NCBI GenBank assembly: GCA_964035795.1 | Contig: OZ038323.1 | Span: 8,887,284 to 8,951,283, forward strand | Reading direction: 5' to 3' | Length of the DNA: 64,000 nucleotides | From: Pterobdella sp. o SKG-2022 | Taxonomy: Eukaryota > Annelida > Clitellata > Hirudinida > Piscicolidae | Shown: in pieces, positions 53,008-64,000 of the stretch | How positions within the stretch are numbered: the first letter of the stretch is position 1 | Layout: each line of letters starts with the position of its first letter | Made by a program: the position numbers and the translations under genes | The notes under the pieces: generated by a model | Told to the model about the DNA's origin: nothing | Databases searched by the model: none | The model's input: only the letters and a program-made list of their open reading frames with translations

Positions 53008-53695
53008 ATGCAAAAGTCCTTCCTTCTTGTCCTCTTTTTTGTTGTGCAAAGTTAGTACTGATATTTAATATTACAACATTTTAAACTTTATATGGTTGCT
53101 ATCCGTCTACAGCGGACGATGATATTAGAGATAGCGTTGATTTATAAGGATTTAAACACCCAGAAATCTCAATCACAAACTCCTACAATAAGGACCGAGA
53201 GCGGTGTGGTGTGGGTAGCTGCTTAATTTTTAAATTAAAAATATATAAAGAATAAACATTTGTTCAAAAAGAAATCATTAGAATTAATGCGAGATCCAGG
53301 AATTTAATTTAATAAACGATCATAATTACCGTTTAGACAGACTACTATTTCGGGCATCCACGTTTGAATGGCTACGTTCACTGCAACTTCCCTGAGTTCT
53401 GTAACAGAGAAACTATGAAATGTGGTAAAACTCTAGGATTCGTGTAATTTGTTTTAAATTATGAACGTTTTTTCGCTTTTCTGCATAGAACCGTGCGCTG
53501 AATGGTCAAACTGGTATTTTTCGAGTTTCTATTGGTTTCGTTGTGCTTCAAAATATATTTTTATTAAAAACTTAATTATAGATTCAAAGAATTAAATTTG
53601 TATAATTTGATCGAATCGTCACCAAAATTTCTACAGATACTTATTCTCCATACTTGATGAAGGGAGTTGAGCTTGTGTGGTTGAGAAAACAGTGA
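53008..53695 (+). CDS. Small secreted cysteine protein, copy C of a tandem family
   Basis: Family unknown to me. Exons 53008-53050, 53164-53210, 53337-53424 and 53637-53695 join with phases 1, 0, 1 to give 78 aa. Exon 1 is a signal peptide (MQKSFLLVLFFVVQ). The mature part reads KISITNSYNKDRERCG, then DYYFGHPRLNGYVHCNFPEF with CNRETMKC, then DTYSPYLMKGVELVWLRKQ. The last three cysteines repeat C-x5-C-x5-C exactly as in A and B. Copy C differs from copy B at many residues but keeps size, phases, cysteines and the C-terminal block, so it is probably under purifying selection. TTTATATAAAAG at about 52857 lies some 150 bp upstream of the ATG and could be a TATA box with an intervening 5' UTR. The three copies all point the same way within 3.6 kb. 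Confidence 0.8.
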
Positions 53696-54267
53696 AAGCA
53701 TCTAATGATAAATTGAAAAAATTTAGTTGTTTAAAAATTAGCAAGCCGTTTGAAAATCCTTACTTATTCATAAATATTAGAACACAAATTTTGTTAGCTA
53801 GATTAATTTTTTTTTAAATGTCAAAGCTGAAAATTTAATAAAATTTTTTTGAAATTATACGTATTGAAATTTCAAAAAACTAAAACTTCTACGGTATAAT
53901 TAGCAAAAGAAAATTATTATTATCTCACAAAGGATATTCGGAGCCAGTATCTATAACGTTAGAATCTCTGAATTATTTTAGAGATATTTAGAGAGTTTGG
54001 GATTTTCACTATTTAAACCTAAAATGACAAGCGATTTTAGACTTTTGCAGACCACTCTTTGTGAGATTTTTTTATTTTATCGAATAAATATAACTAATTA
54101 GAAAATAACCACATTTAAAATTTTTCTTTTTTACTTTCACTATTCATAATATTCTACCTTAAAATACTTTTTTTTAGACTTTCAGCTATAACTATACAAA
54201 ACTCATTTACATTTATAAATAATGGAGCTTATAAATTAAAAAAAAGCTATCATCACCGTTACTACAG
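53696..54267. other. Spacer between the small-gene cluster and the zinc-finger gene
   Basis: AT-rich DNA. The first exon of the zinc-finger gene was not found here; it may lie further upstream, which would place the small-gene cluster inside its first intron. Confidence 0.4.
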
Positions 54268-56159
<1,892 letters not shown>

Positions 56160-56624
56160 ATTTTAATGTTGTTTAATATATATTTTAAATTCAAAATAAT
56201 TTATATTTAAATTTATTTTCTAATTATTTTGTTGAGTTCTGTTTTATATTGCTCTTGTTTTGTTTGTTCTAGGAAATCACCAAATCATTTTAGATCTTCA
56301 CTTTTATTGATAATCATTTTAAAATATTTCAACCATTTTTTAATCTTTTACTTTTAAATGTATGAATTTTTGTTATGATAGCCCAGGCATCCTAACAAGC
56401 TTACCGTGACGATAAAGTGATATCTAAGCATGATATTTATAATGGAGCTGAGTGGCGTATTACTAGTGATCAACGTCAACTTCAACACAGTCATTACCTT
56501 GTTTTCATTTGTTTTAAATTATATCAAAAATAAGTTTACTAATTAAATATCCAAAAAATAAATTATTCAACTCATTAAATATTCAAAAAAACTCAGTTAT
56601 ATATAAAAAAGACTTAAAAAAGAA
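56160..56624. other. Intergenic region between convergent genes
   Basis: AT-rich 3' regions of the zinc-finger gene (plus) and CYB5D1 (minus). Nothing else is seen. Confidence 0.5.
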
Positions 56625-57903
56625 TCAATCGGTGACAGTAAGATCATCATTGAAGTACAAGTGAACATATTGTAGAAAGTCCGTCTCATTCATTTTCAAG
56701 TCGTACATCAGCTCGTCTTCGTCGTAAATTCCATTACCTTGTAGTGTTTTGTCCATGTCCAATACTTTTCCATCATACTTCCAAGTGTAACTTTTGGCGT
56801 GAGAGTTGTAGGCCAGGTATCGCTGTAGGATTTCGTTCAAACTCTCTTCTGTGCAAACCTTTTGGTGTAATTTAAGTTTAAGGTATCTGAAGTGTAGATG
56901 TTGATAGTATTATCGCGTCTTTTTTGTATTTGGCTCACCTCAATCACATCCTGTTGTGAAGTCAGTGTGTTGATCACCTTCAACTTCATCGTCTTCTTGC
57001 TTAGTCTTCGACGCATAAGTATGTATTTAAATTGAAAGCCATGCTACTTTACTAATAGTCGAATCTTTTAAGAAAATGCGTTAAAAATATTTAAATTATC
57101 ATTAAATGTATTTCATCGATCAAAACCATTGAGATTCTTCTAAGCTAGTTTTTCTCACAAAGCCTAAATTTAACGACAGAAACACCGCACAGCCCACCTC
57201 CCAATGCAGTAATTCGAATCTTTCCACCACGGAGTGCCAAAGTCATTAGCCCAGTCGGAAGAGGGGAAGGGGGGTGGGACATGAACATACCTTCCATGGG
57301 CAGCATAAATGAACGATATGTTTGTGAGAGGGTCTATGTATCTACGAGGCTGGGGGTGGAGATGTGTAAGTAACTAAATGGTGGATTAACAAATTTCAAC
57401 ATTTTACACATATATATTTATGGTATTTTAAACTTAGATTTTTGATAAAAAATTTAGCGAGAATGGGGAAGTTTTATGAATGTGATATTATGAATAAAAT
57501 TTCAATACTTTCATATGAAAGAGTTTTTAAATCTGGAAAAAAAGATGGCTTACTTCTCCAGTTTCGGTATTGAACCAGTGGGAAATATCTTTGCCAGCGT
57601 TGTCAATCAGTGGTTTCATCAACAAATCACCTTTAAGCACAAGCTACTAGATTTTTATTTGAAGATGCAGAGAAAAGAAACATTTTTGACCGTGCTTAAA
57701 AGAAACTTAAATTATTTCTAAACTTTGAAAACATTTTTGAGTGAAGTGATAACGGTTGGTATGAAACCTCTATGTTTTTCACTGAGGGAAGTGAGATTGT
57801 AGACTTTGTCGAGAAATGACACCCACAAGTCATCGTAGGTGTTGTGGCTCAAAACCTCGTACGGAGTGTAGTACCTCATACGTGTGATCAACTGTCCCAC
57901 CAT
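56625..57903 (-). CDS. CYB5D1: Cytochrome b5 domain-containing protein 1
   Basis: CYB5D1 is a ciliary, axoneme-associated cytochrome b5-fold protein in studied animals. Five exons close in phase to 221 aa (human 228): 57768-57903 (ATG at 57903), 57554-57630, 57198-57349, 56939-57005 and 56625-56858. The protein shows [20 protein letters not shown], then [49 protein letters not shown] with [14 protein letters not shown], and [16 protein letters not shown]. The C-terminal ubiquitin-like part follows ([37 protein letters not shown]), ending [11 protein letters not shown]. The b5 heme-ligand His of DISHWF is kept. The third exon includes a run of six C, read correctly in frame here. Length, order and both termini agree with the family, so the gene looks complete and intact. 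Confidence 0.95.
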
Positions 57904-58554
57904 GTTTGGAAACTATTTATTTCAGAATAAAAATGATATATTATAGTAAGGTATGCAATAGCATTAAAGGACAATAATTATTTTGTTGTTAACGACGCTA
58001 CTTGGGATCATTTCATTCTCTATCTGAAAATTTTTATTAAAGTTTCAAATAATTTTTAATCAAATTTTGATGGAATATTTTTTTTATTTACAACCAGCCA
58101 TTAAATAAGTTTTAAAAATTTGTTTACAATTGATTTCCGGTATTAAATTTAAAAGCGAGGGATCTGAATTATTCGTTAACCAAACAAAATAACAATTATT
58201 TTTATCGGACCGGACCAACATCTTTTTTTAATAGCACATGTTCAATTTTTCCTTTTTTAATTCAAGAAAGGCGGATTCTTTCTTGCCTGGAAATTTCTTG
58301 TCCACCTTGCAAAAGTGAAAAATTCAAAGTAATTCGTCATTTTCATTTACCATCAATAACTTAGATTTTTTTTCAAAAATGCAATATCAAATTGACGTTT
58401 TACATATAACTTTAACTATATTCTTATTTTAAAGGCGAACTTTCATTTACGAATGTTTCTTTTGCAATTTAAACATGCATAATGTCATAAAAATTAGTAA
58501 TATGAGCTAATAATTTATTTCAAATAATTTTTTACAAACTTCCATGTTTTTCAG
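57904..58554. other. Divergent promoter region of CYB5D1 and the TENT4-like gene
   Basis: AT-rich. CYB5D1 starts to the left and the TENT4-like gene runs to the right, so regulatory sequence for both is likely, but no motif is recognised. The missing first exon of the TENT4-like gene may be here. Confidence 0.4.
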
Positions 58555-61500
58555 CAAACTACAACGGCCCGCGAAAGCAAAAAGGAGATGAGTCATGCAG
58601 TGTTGGAGTACCACAGCAGAGGATACGAGACGCACCGTTATGTATTTTCGCGAATTTCTAACCGTAACAATCTCCCGACTGCGTACTTGGGCATAGACCC
58701 TCCTATGGTGTACAACAACAACTTCATCTTCAAACAAAATTCACACTCTAGTCATAACCTCAACTATTTTTATGACAATTCACATATCTTTTCTCCAAAT
58801 TTTCATTATCAATTCAACAAGAAAGTTAAAAAAACTAAAGGACTAATCAAGTATTTACATTAATATATTTTAAAAATTATTTTGAAAAATACTTGGCTAT
58901 AAAATGAGGCTAAACAAAATCATTAAATATATATTTTCAATTTGAAGACTTGACAAAGAAATTGCAGCTTTTTGTCAGAGTTTAGAACCAACGGACCAGA
59001 CAGACAAAGACCGTCAATTAGTGATTGACAGGATTCGTAATGCTATTCAGACATCTCTCCCCAATGTTGCAGTCAGTTTCATTTTGTCAAAACAATCAAA
59101 TTTTTTAATACTTTTATCTATCTTATGCTAGCATGAAAACAGATATGAACTAATGTCAACAACAACTTGGTATTCCAACCATCACACCCAGGTTGAGGTG
59201 TTTGGGAGTTTCAAGACTGGCTTATACCTTCCATCAAGTGACATTGACATTGTAGTATTCCATGACCAACTTTCACCTCCTTTTGAGACCATCCGAAATT
59301 CCCTCATCGAAGCTGGAGTCTGTGAACCCTCCAAAATCACCATACTGAGCAATGCTACAGTCAGTTAAACATTCGATCTAAAAAATAATGATACTCATAT
59401 AAAAAGTGGTATTAATGCTTATAGAATTATGAAAATATTGTTTTTTATACCTTTTTATATATAAATATGTAATCTTACAAATGTTAATCATAAAGGTCCC
59501 CATAATAAAGCTGACTGATACTCAGACCAACATCAAGATTGACATTGCTTTTAATGTTGAAAATGCTTCCAAAAGTGCATCATTCATCCAGGTTATTTGA
59601 GATTTTAAGCCTATGTTTGTTTTATTGCCCTTATATGATTATTTTTGTTAGTGTTATGTTTCAACTCAGTGTACAAATATGTATATAAGGTTTTAATGCA
59701 TGTGAATGAGCTTATCTGCACATTATACCATCTATAATATAGACAACAACATTCAACACTATTTTATCAACCTATAATATTATAAAGCATGACACAATTT
59801 TAGGAAAAAAAAATTTTTATTAGAGAAAATTTTTATTAAACTTTGTAAAGCAAATTTAGATTCTAAAGTGATCACTTAAGAATGTAAGTTTAATAAAATT
59901 TTTCTTAACAAATACTTTGTGTTTTTTTTAATAGCTTCATGAATTTTCTTTGCTTTTATACCTTTCCTTAACCTACCACACTGTGTACATTAACAAACTA
60001 ACCTACCACACCAACCACTAGGCTTCACTGAATGAATGGCCAGTGATGAAGAATATATTGACAGTATTGAAACAGCTTCTGAAGGACCAACATCTAAATG
60101 AGGTCTATAGTGGAGGAGTGTCATCATACAGCTTAACACTTCTCATACTCTTCTTTCTCAAGGTGCTTGGGGGTTGTTGATTTTATGGTTGCTTATTTTT
60201 ATTTATATAATATGATTTTGGATTTTATATGGTATGTGGTTGGTTGTAAGATATTGAGTGATGTAATATAGAACCTACATGGGTTTTAAATTCTTTTCTT
60301 AATGTCTCAACAAACGATGTGATTAAAATAATAAACCACCTCACAGCAAGCCCTTCCGAAAGGTGCAGAGGGGAACAAGCAACAAAAGTCACCAAAATTC
60401 TCTTCAACTGTGCAACAAAGTCAATCTTGTGCCACCCTTCTACTCAAACTTCTCGAGTTCTATGTACATTCATTTAACTACCATGTCTTTGGCATATCAG
60501 TCAATCCGTGTGGATTTTTCTTTAAGCAGTTCATCTCAGATGCCCTTGTCATTGAAGACCCTCTTTGCCCTTGTTAGTTTTGTTGCTTGTGTTGTTGAGT
60601 TTTGTGTGTGAATGTTAGTGATGAGGATTTTTATTATTGTTTTCAATTTAGACTAAATACTAATATGAGATATTTTTACAATAGTTGTGAGCAGAGTGGT
60701 GTTACAAGTCATTCTTAAAAGTCTTTCATAGACTATATCAGTATACATATACGCTTTAGCATTAAAACTAACTACTGTTTGAGAAACCTCAATAACAATC
60801 ACAGCAAACGACGTAGCACGGGGCTCATATAGATTCTCACTAGTGCAGTGTGCACTGAAGGAAGCATATGACAAGCTCAACAATGGCATTTGCAACTACC
60901 ATGAGAGCCGGCAGATTCTTGAGGGAATCATCAACATTAACAAAACACCCAGTCCAACTTCACCTATGTCACCCTCTGAAACCGAAGCAAAACTTGATGA
61001 TTGCGTGCATAATGAATGTCCTGAAAAGAACCAAACTGGTAATAAAACGAGCTTTGTTGATGGTTCGTTGAACAAGACTGATGTGAATATGAGGTGCAGA
61101 GACAAGGGAGATGATGTTTGCATGTACCAGGGGTCATCACAAGAAGACCAACCACCCTCTTTTAACCATGTTGTCGAAGATGGGTTTGTTTGCTGCTTTT
61201 CTTTAGTTTGATTTGATTTTAATCAGATGCTTTCAGCAATGGTTAAAATAGTCTAATTTGTGGAGATTGAATATCATAACATGGTATTCTTGTTCAATTT
61301 TCAGACCAAGTCCATTTAACCACCCTTGCACCATCAACCAGCCAAATGACAACAACTCTCCGACTAACTATCCCAACAATAAAAATAGCGGTATCAACCC
61401 ATGCATTCAACAAAAACCATGCAATGATATTCAGCTGCAACAATCATCACCACCACCATCATCACACACCTCATCTTCTTCCTCCTCTTCTTACGCTATA

Positions 61501-62530
61501 GTGAATCCTTCAGATGAGGATGAAGAAGAAGATGATGGTGTGCAAAGTGGTTCTGATTCAGGATTTTCTGACTCAAAAAATTGTCCATTCAAGGGGTTAA
61601 AACTAATTTTTATTCAAATCTCTTTTTTGCATAATATTGGAAATCAACTTAAACCACACCAAGTTGAAAATAGATAGGATATTTCTGATTTTATAATGGT
61701 TAGCGTTTTTTTTTTATATTATTTTTAAAATGTATACATTTATTTCCAGAAATCCAACAGAGAATTTATTTTTCAATCAAGATGGTATAAGAAAATTCAC
61801 TTTGGACTTGAAGCACCTACATCAACGCCACCACCCCCTCCACCTCCACCCACTTGACCAGTTGAAGTACATCCAACAACAACAATTATACTACACATGT
61901 CGACCAATTAACAACCGAGTACACAAAAACCCCCAAGAAAACAACGCACATCAACAGCAACAAATAATGCATTTAAATGACTTACTGTGTTCTTTGTTGT
62001 TATCAGATAAGGTGAACAAAAGGAGTGATACGATAAAGTCATCACAACGGGATGATAATGCTGATCACTCCAATAACAAGCCCTCAAATATTGATGCTGC
62101 CATGTTTAATAACAAAAACGTACCACTTCCTTGTAAAATCGTCAACAACAATAATAATAGTAGTTATTCTGTAAAGAAGGATAATAATTCTAATAATCAA
62201 AAGAATAATAAGAATAGTTATTATTATTATTATTATTCTGGAAGTAATCAAAAAGTTAATAACAAGAACAACGATGCTAGGAAAAATAAGAGAAACCGCA
62301 AGTATAACAACAACAATAACAATATTGCTTTCAGCAATGGCAATAGTCATGTAAATAGTAATAATAATGTAAAAAGTTCAAATTTAGACGATAAGTCTAA
62401 TGCCAAAAACGCCCAAAAAGTTCAGAGTAACAATAACAATTACAACAAAAAGAATAACAACAACAGAAATAAAAAGACATACAACAATCACTACTACAAA
62501 AACAACAGTTACAGAACAACTGTTTCGTGA
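58555..62530 (+). CDS. TENT4: Non-canonical poly(A) polymerase, TENT4 (PAPD5/PAPD7, Trf4) type
   Basis: This nuclear nucleotidyltransferase adds A tails (or mixed tails) to RNA. Exons: 58555-58850, 58948-59071, 59192-59359, 59496-59591, 60022-60162, 60347-60572, 60805-61183, 61305-61595 and 61750-62530. After a disordered N terminus comes LDKEIAAFCQSLEPTDQTD, then the palm with FGSFKTGLYLPSSDIDIVVF (GS signature and DxD) and the third catalytic Asp in KIDIAFN. The central domain shows YSGGVSSYSLTLLILFFLK, LEFYVHSFNYHVFGISV and the nucleotide-recognition-like NDVARGSYRFSLVQCALKEA. All three catalytic acids are present, so the enzyme should be active. The C-terminal 450 residues are low-complexity: Ser/Pro, an acidic SDEDEEEDDG patch, then an Asn/Lys-rich basic tail ending YKNNSYRTTVS. 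Vertebrate PAPD5 also ends in a basic RNA-binding tail. At least one 5' exon is missing from my model. Confidence 0.92.
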
Positions 62531-63428
62531 GGGTTGATTATTTAAGTACGTTATAAAGGTAAATTTTTAAAGTTGTCGAGAAGTAAAGAATTTTTGAGTT
62601 GGTTAGAAGAAAATTTAAGAAAAAGTTCAAAATTCAAATGGTATAAAGATGTTTGTGATGTTCGCCTGCTCATCTATCCAGTGTAAATATTTACATAAAT
62701 GATAAGCCATAAAAGTTTTTAATCCATTTTTTTTTTACCTATTGTGATATGCTTTATGAATTTTCGATGATTTGCGTTTTTCTTTCGTTCTCTTGAGAAT
62801 TTCTTGTTCTCATCAGTGCATCCATTTAACAGGTCATTAAATCTTTCATTGCCAATTTTATTTAACGATTAGGTCAAAAAAAAAGAGTAAAATCAAAATG
62901 TCTATAAAAATGTAAAAGCAAAAGGTTGTGCCAAAGATTTTAGTTTCATTTTTATATTGTGTAAATTCATGTTTCGAGTCGGAATAAAAAGATGCAACCT
63001 CAATCTCGTCTTTTAGCAAACTAATTTTTGAAAAATATCATATGAACATCTAAACGCAAGTGATGCTAGTAAGCACTTAAAGCTTACATAGGTTCTTTTA
63101 AGCCATAACAAGGCATGATATTAGCCCAAAACCATGTAACAATATCAAGAGGCACATAATACTGTAACGGAATCTCAGGTGAAGCCATTTAAGGCCAGAG
63201 TTTTTCACTTAGTTCAAGCCATCTTGGCGGCGTTCTTATTCGATCAAGTATAAGAAACGTATTTTATTTTATTAAAAAATCGCTAAAAAAAGCTTACAAA
63301 TATTGATGCAAACAAAACAGTATATTACCAATGATTAAACATACCAGTTAATTAATTGGTATTTAATTAAAGAATTTAATCACATAAACGACATCAACTA
63401 TGCCACAAATTCCGTCAAATGGTGTGAC
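62531..63428. other. Intergenic region between convergent gene ends
   Basis: 3' regions of the TENT4-like gene (plus) and PHB2 (minus). An AATAAA lies at about 62982. No gene is seen. Confidence 0.5.
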
Positions 63429-63847
63429 CTATTTTTTCTTTCCTCTGACCAATTGGGACTCAAGACTCTGGTCGTAATTGAGGTCATTGATGTTCAGCAA
63501 CAGAGTTCCGCTGTGCATGTACACGCGGTTCCTTGAGTTTGTTACCTGTGTTCATAACAATGGTTTTTAAAGTTTAATATTATTCTAATTTGAAATTTTA
63601 AAAAATAAAAGAATATAAACACTAATATAAAAATTTTAACAAAAATATATACCAAAAGAAAAAGTCTTAAAGATGAATATAGACAGCTACATTTGTGAAG
63701 AATATACATGCACATATGAAAAAAATAAAATTTATTAATTTTGTAAAAAAATCAAAGTATTGAACCAACCGTTTTGGAAATGTTCTGAGCAGCTCTGATC
63801 TTCTTCAGCTTTAAGTAACCTGGGTTCTTTGAGATTGCCTCTCCAAT
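63429..63847 (-). CDS. PHB2: Prohibitin-2, last two exons (partial)
   Basis: Prohibitin-2 forms the ring-shaped PHB1/PHB2 scaffold in the mitochondrial inner membrane. Exon 63770-63847 gives [20 protein letters not shown] then QNISKT. It joins in phase 0 to exon 63429-63545, [20 protein letters not shown], ending QLVRGKKK and a TAG stop. [19 protein letters not shown] is diagnostic of PHB2 over PHB1, which differs at these positions. The C terminus is shorter in Ser/Thr than the vertebrate one but keeps the basic end. The SPFH domain and N-terminal membrane anchor must lie beyond the right edge; the preceding exon may end within the last 30 bases. Confidence 0.93.
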
Positions 63848-64000
63848 CTGAAGGTTATAATTTAAATTATGGTACACATGTGAATTAAACTAATTCAAAC
63901 TAAATTCACTATTGACTATCAATATTGCAGTAAATTTATTGACCACAACTGATTTCATTAGAATAAACCATCATAAAAGATCACCCATCCTGCAAAGATG
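63848..64000 (-). other. PHB2: PHB2 intron
   Basis: Intron upstream of the penultimate PHB2 exon. A possible splice border lies in the last 30 bases, but too little remains to model an exon. Confidence 0.5.

Overview
This is an AT-rich, intron-rich metazoan nuclear segment. It has many short introns with GT-AG borders, single-copy animal genes, two 200-bp assembly gaps (24751-24950 and 48817-49016), non-LTR retrotransposon remains and very long microsatellites. Coding regions are full of Asn/Gln runs built from AAC/CAA triplets. The gene content (Nav1-type sodium channel, p300/CBP, XPA, prohibitin-2, TENT4-type nucleotidyltransferase, CYB5D1) fits an invertebrate bilaterian. Lophotrochozoan is my guess, not something the sequence proves.

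Layout. 1-8700: the 5' part of a voltage-gated sodium channel gene on the minus strand (exons at 8287-8700, about 5904-6037 and 3628-3703; the rest lies off the left edge), with a perfect (AGT)n tract of about 1.1 kb at its left. 8701-15700: no recognisable gene; holds a CRE cluster and a (GT)n tract. 15720-18071: an unrecognised Asn/His-rich minus-strand gene with one in-frame TAG. 19730-21694: a complete eight-exon XPA gene. 22229-24727: the 3' part of a multi-SH3 adaptor (SH3D19/Eve-1-like), minus strand. 24951-37801: a nearly complete p300/CBP gene; its first exon lies in or beyond the gap. 41215-44080: a complete six-exon ankyrin-repeat gene. 44434-45787: a complete two-exon CRAL-TRIO gene. 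46187-49965: two decayed non-LTR retrotransposons lying tail to tail across a (TAA)n tract, one of them R4/Dong-like.

50070-53695: three tandem four-exon genes for very small secreted cysteine proteins (62, 76 and 78 aa as modelled). They share intron phases (1, 0, 1) and a cysteine framework I do not recognise. Their exons are too short for ordinary ORF calling. This is the strongest candidate for something undescribed in the window. 54268-56159: a six-finger C2H2 protein with a Gln-rich tail. 56625-57903: complete CYB5D1, minus strand. 58555-62530: a TENT4/PAPD5-type non-canonical poly(A) polymerase. 63429-63847: the last two exons of prohibitin-2, minus strand.

The conserved genes are independent nuclear functions (excitability, DNA repair, transcription coactivation, RNA tailing, lipid transport, mitochondrial scaffold), and nothing suggests an operon. 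Exon models were built by eye from splice sites, reading-frame phase and family knowledge. Phase closes across every junction of p300, XPA, the ankyrin gene, CRAL-TRIO, CYB5D1 and the three small genes. Unresolved junctions are stated in the entries.
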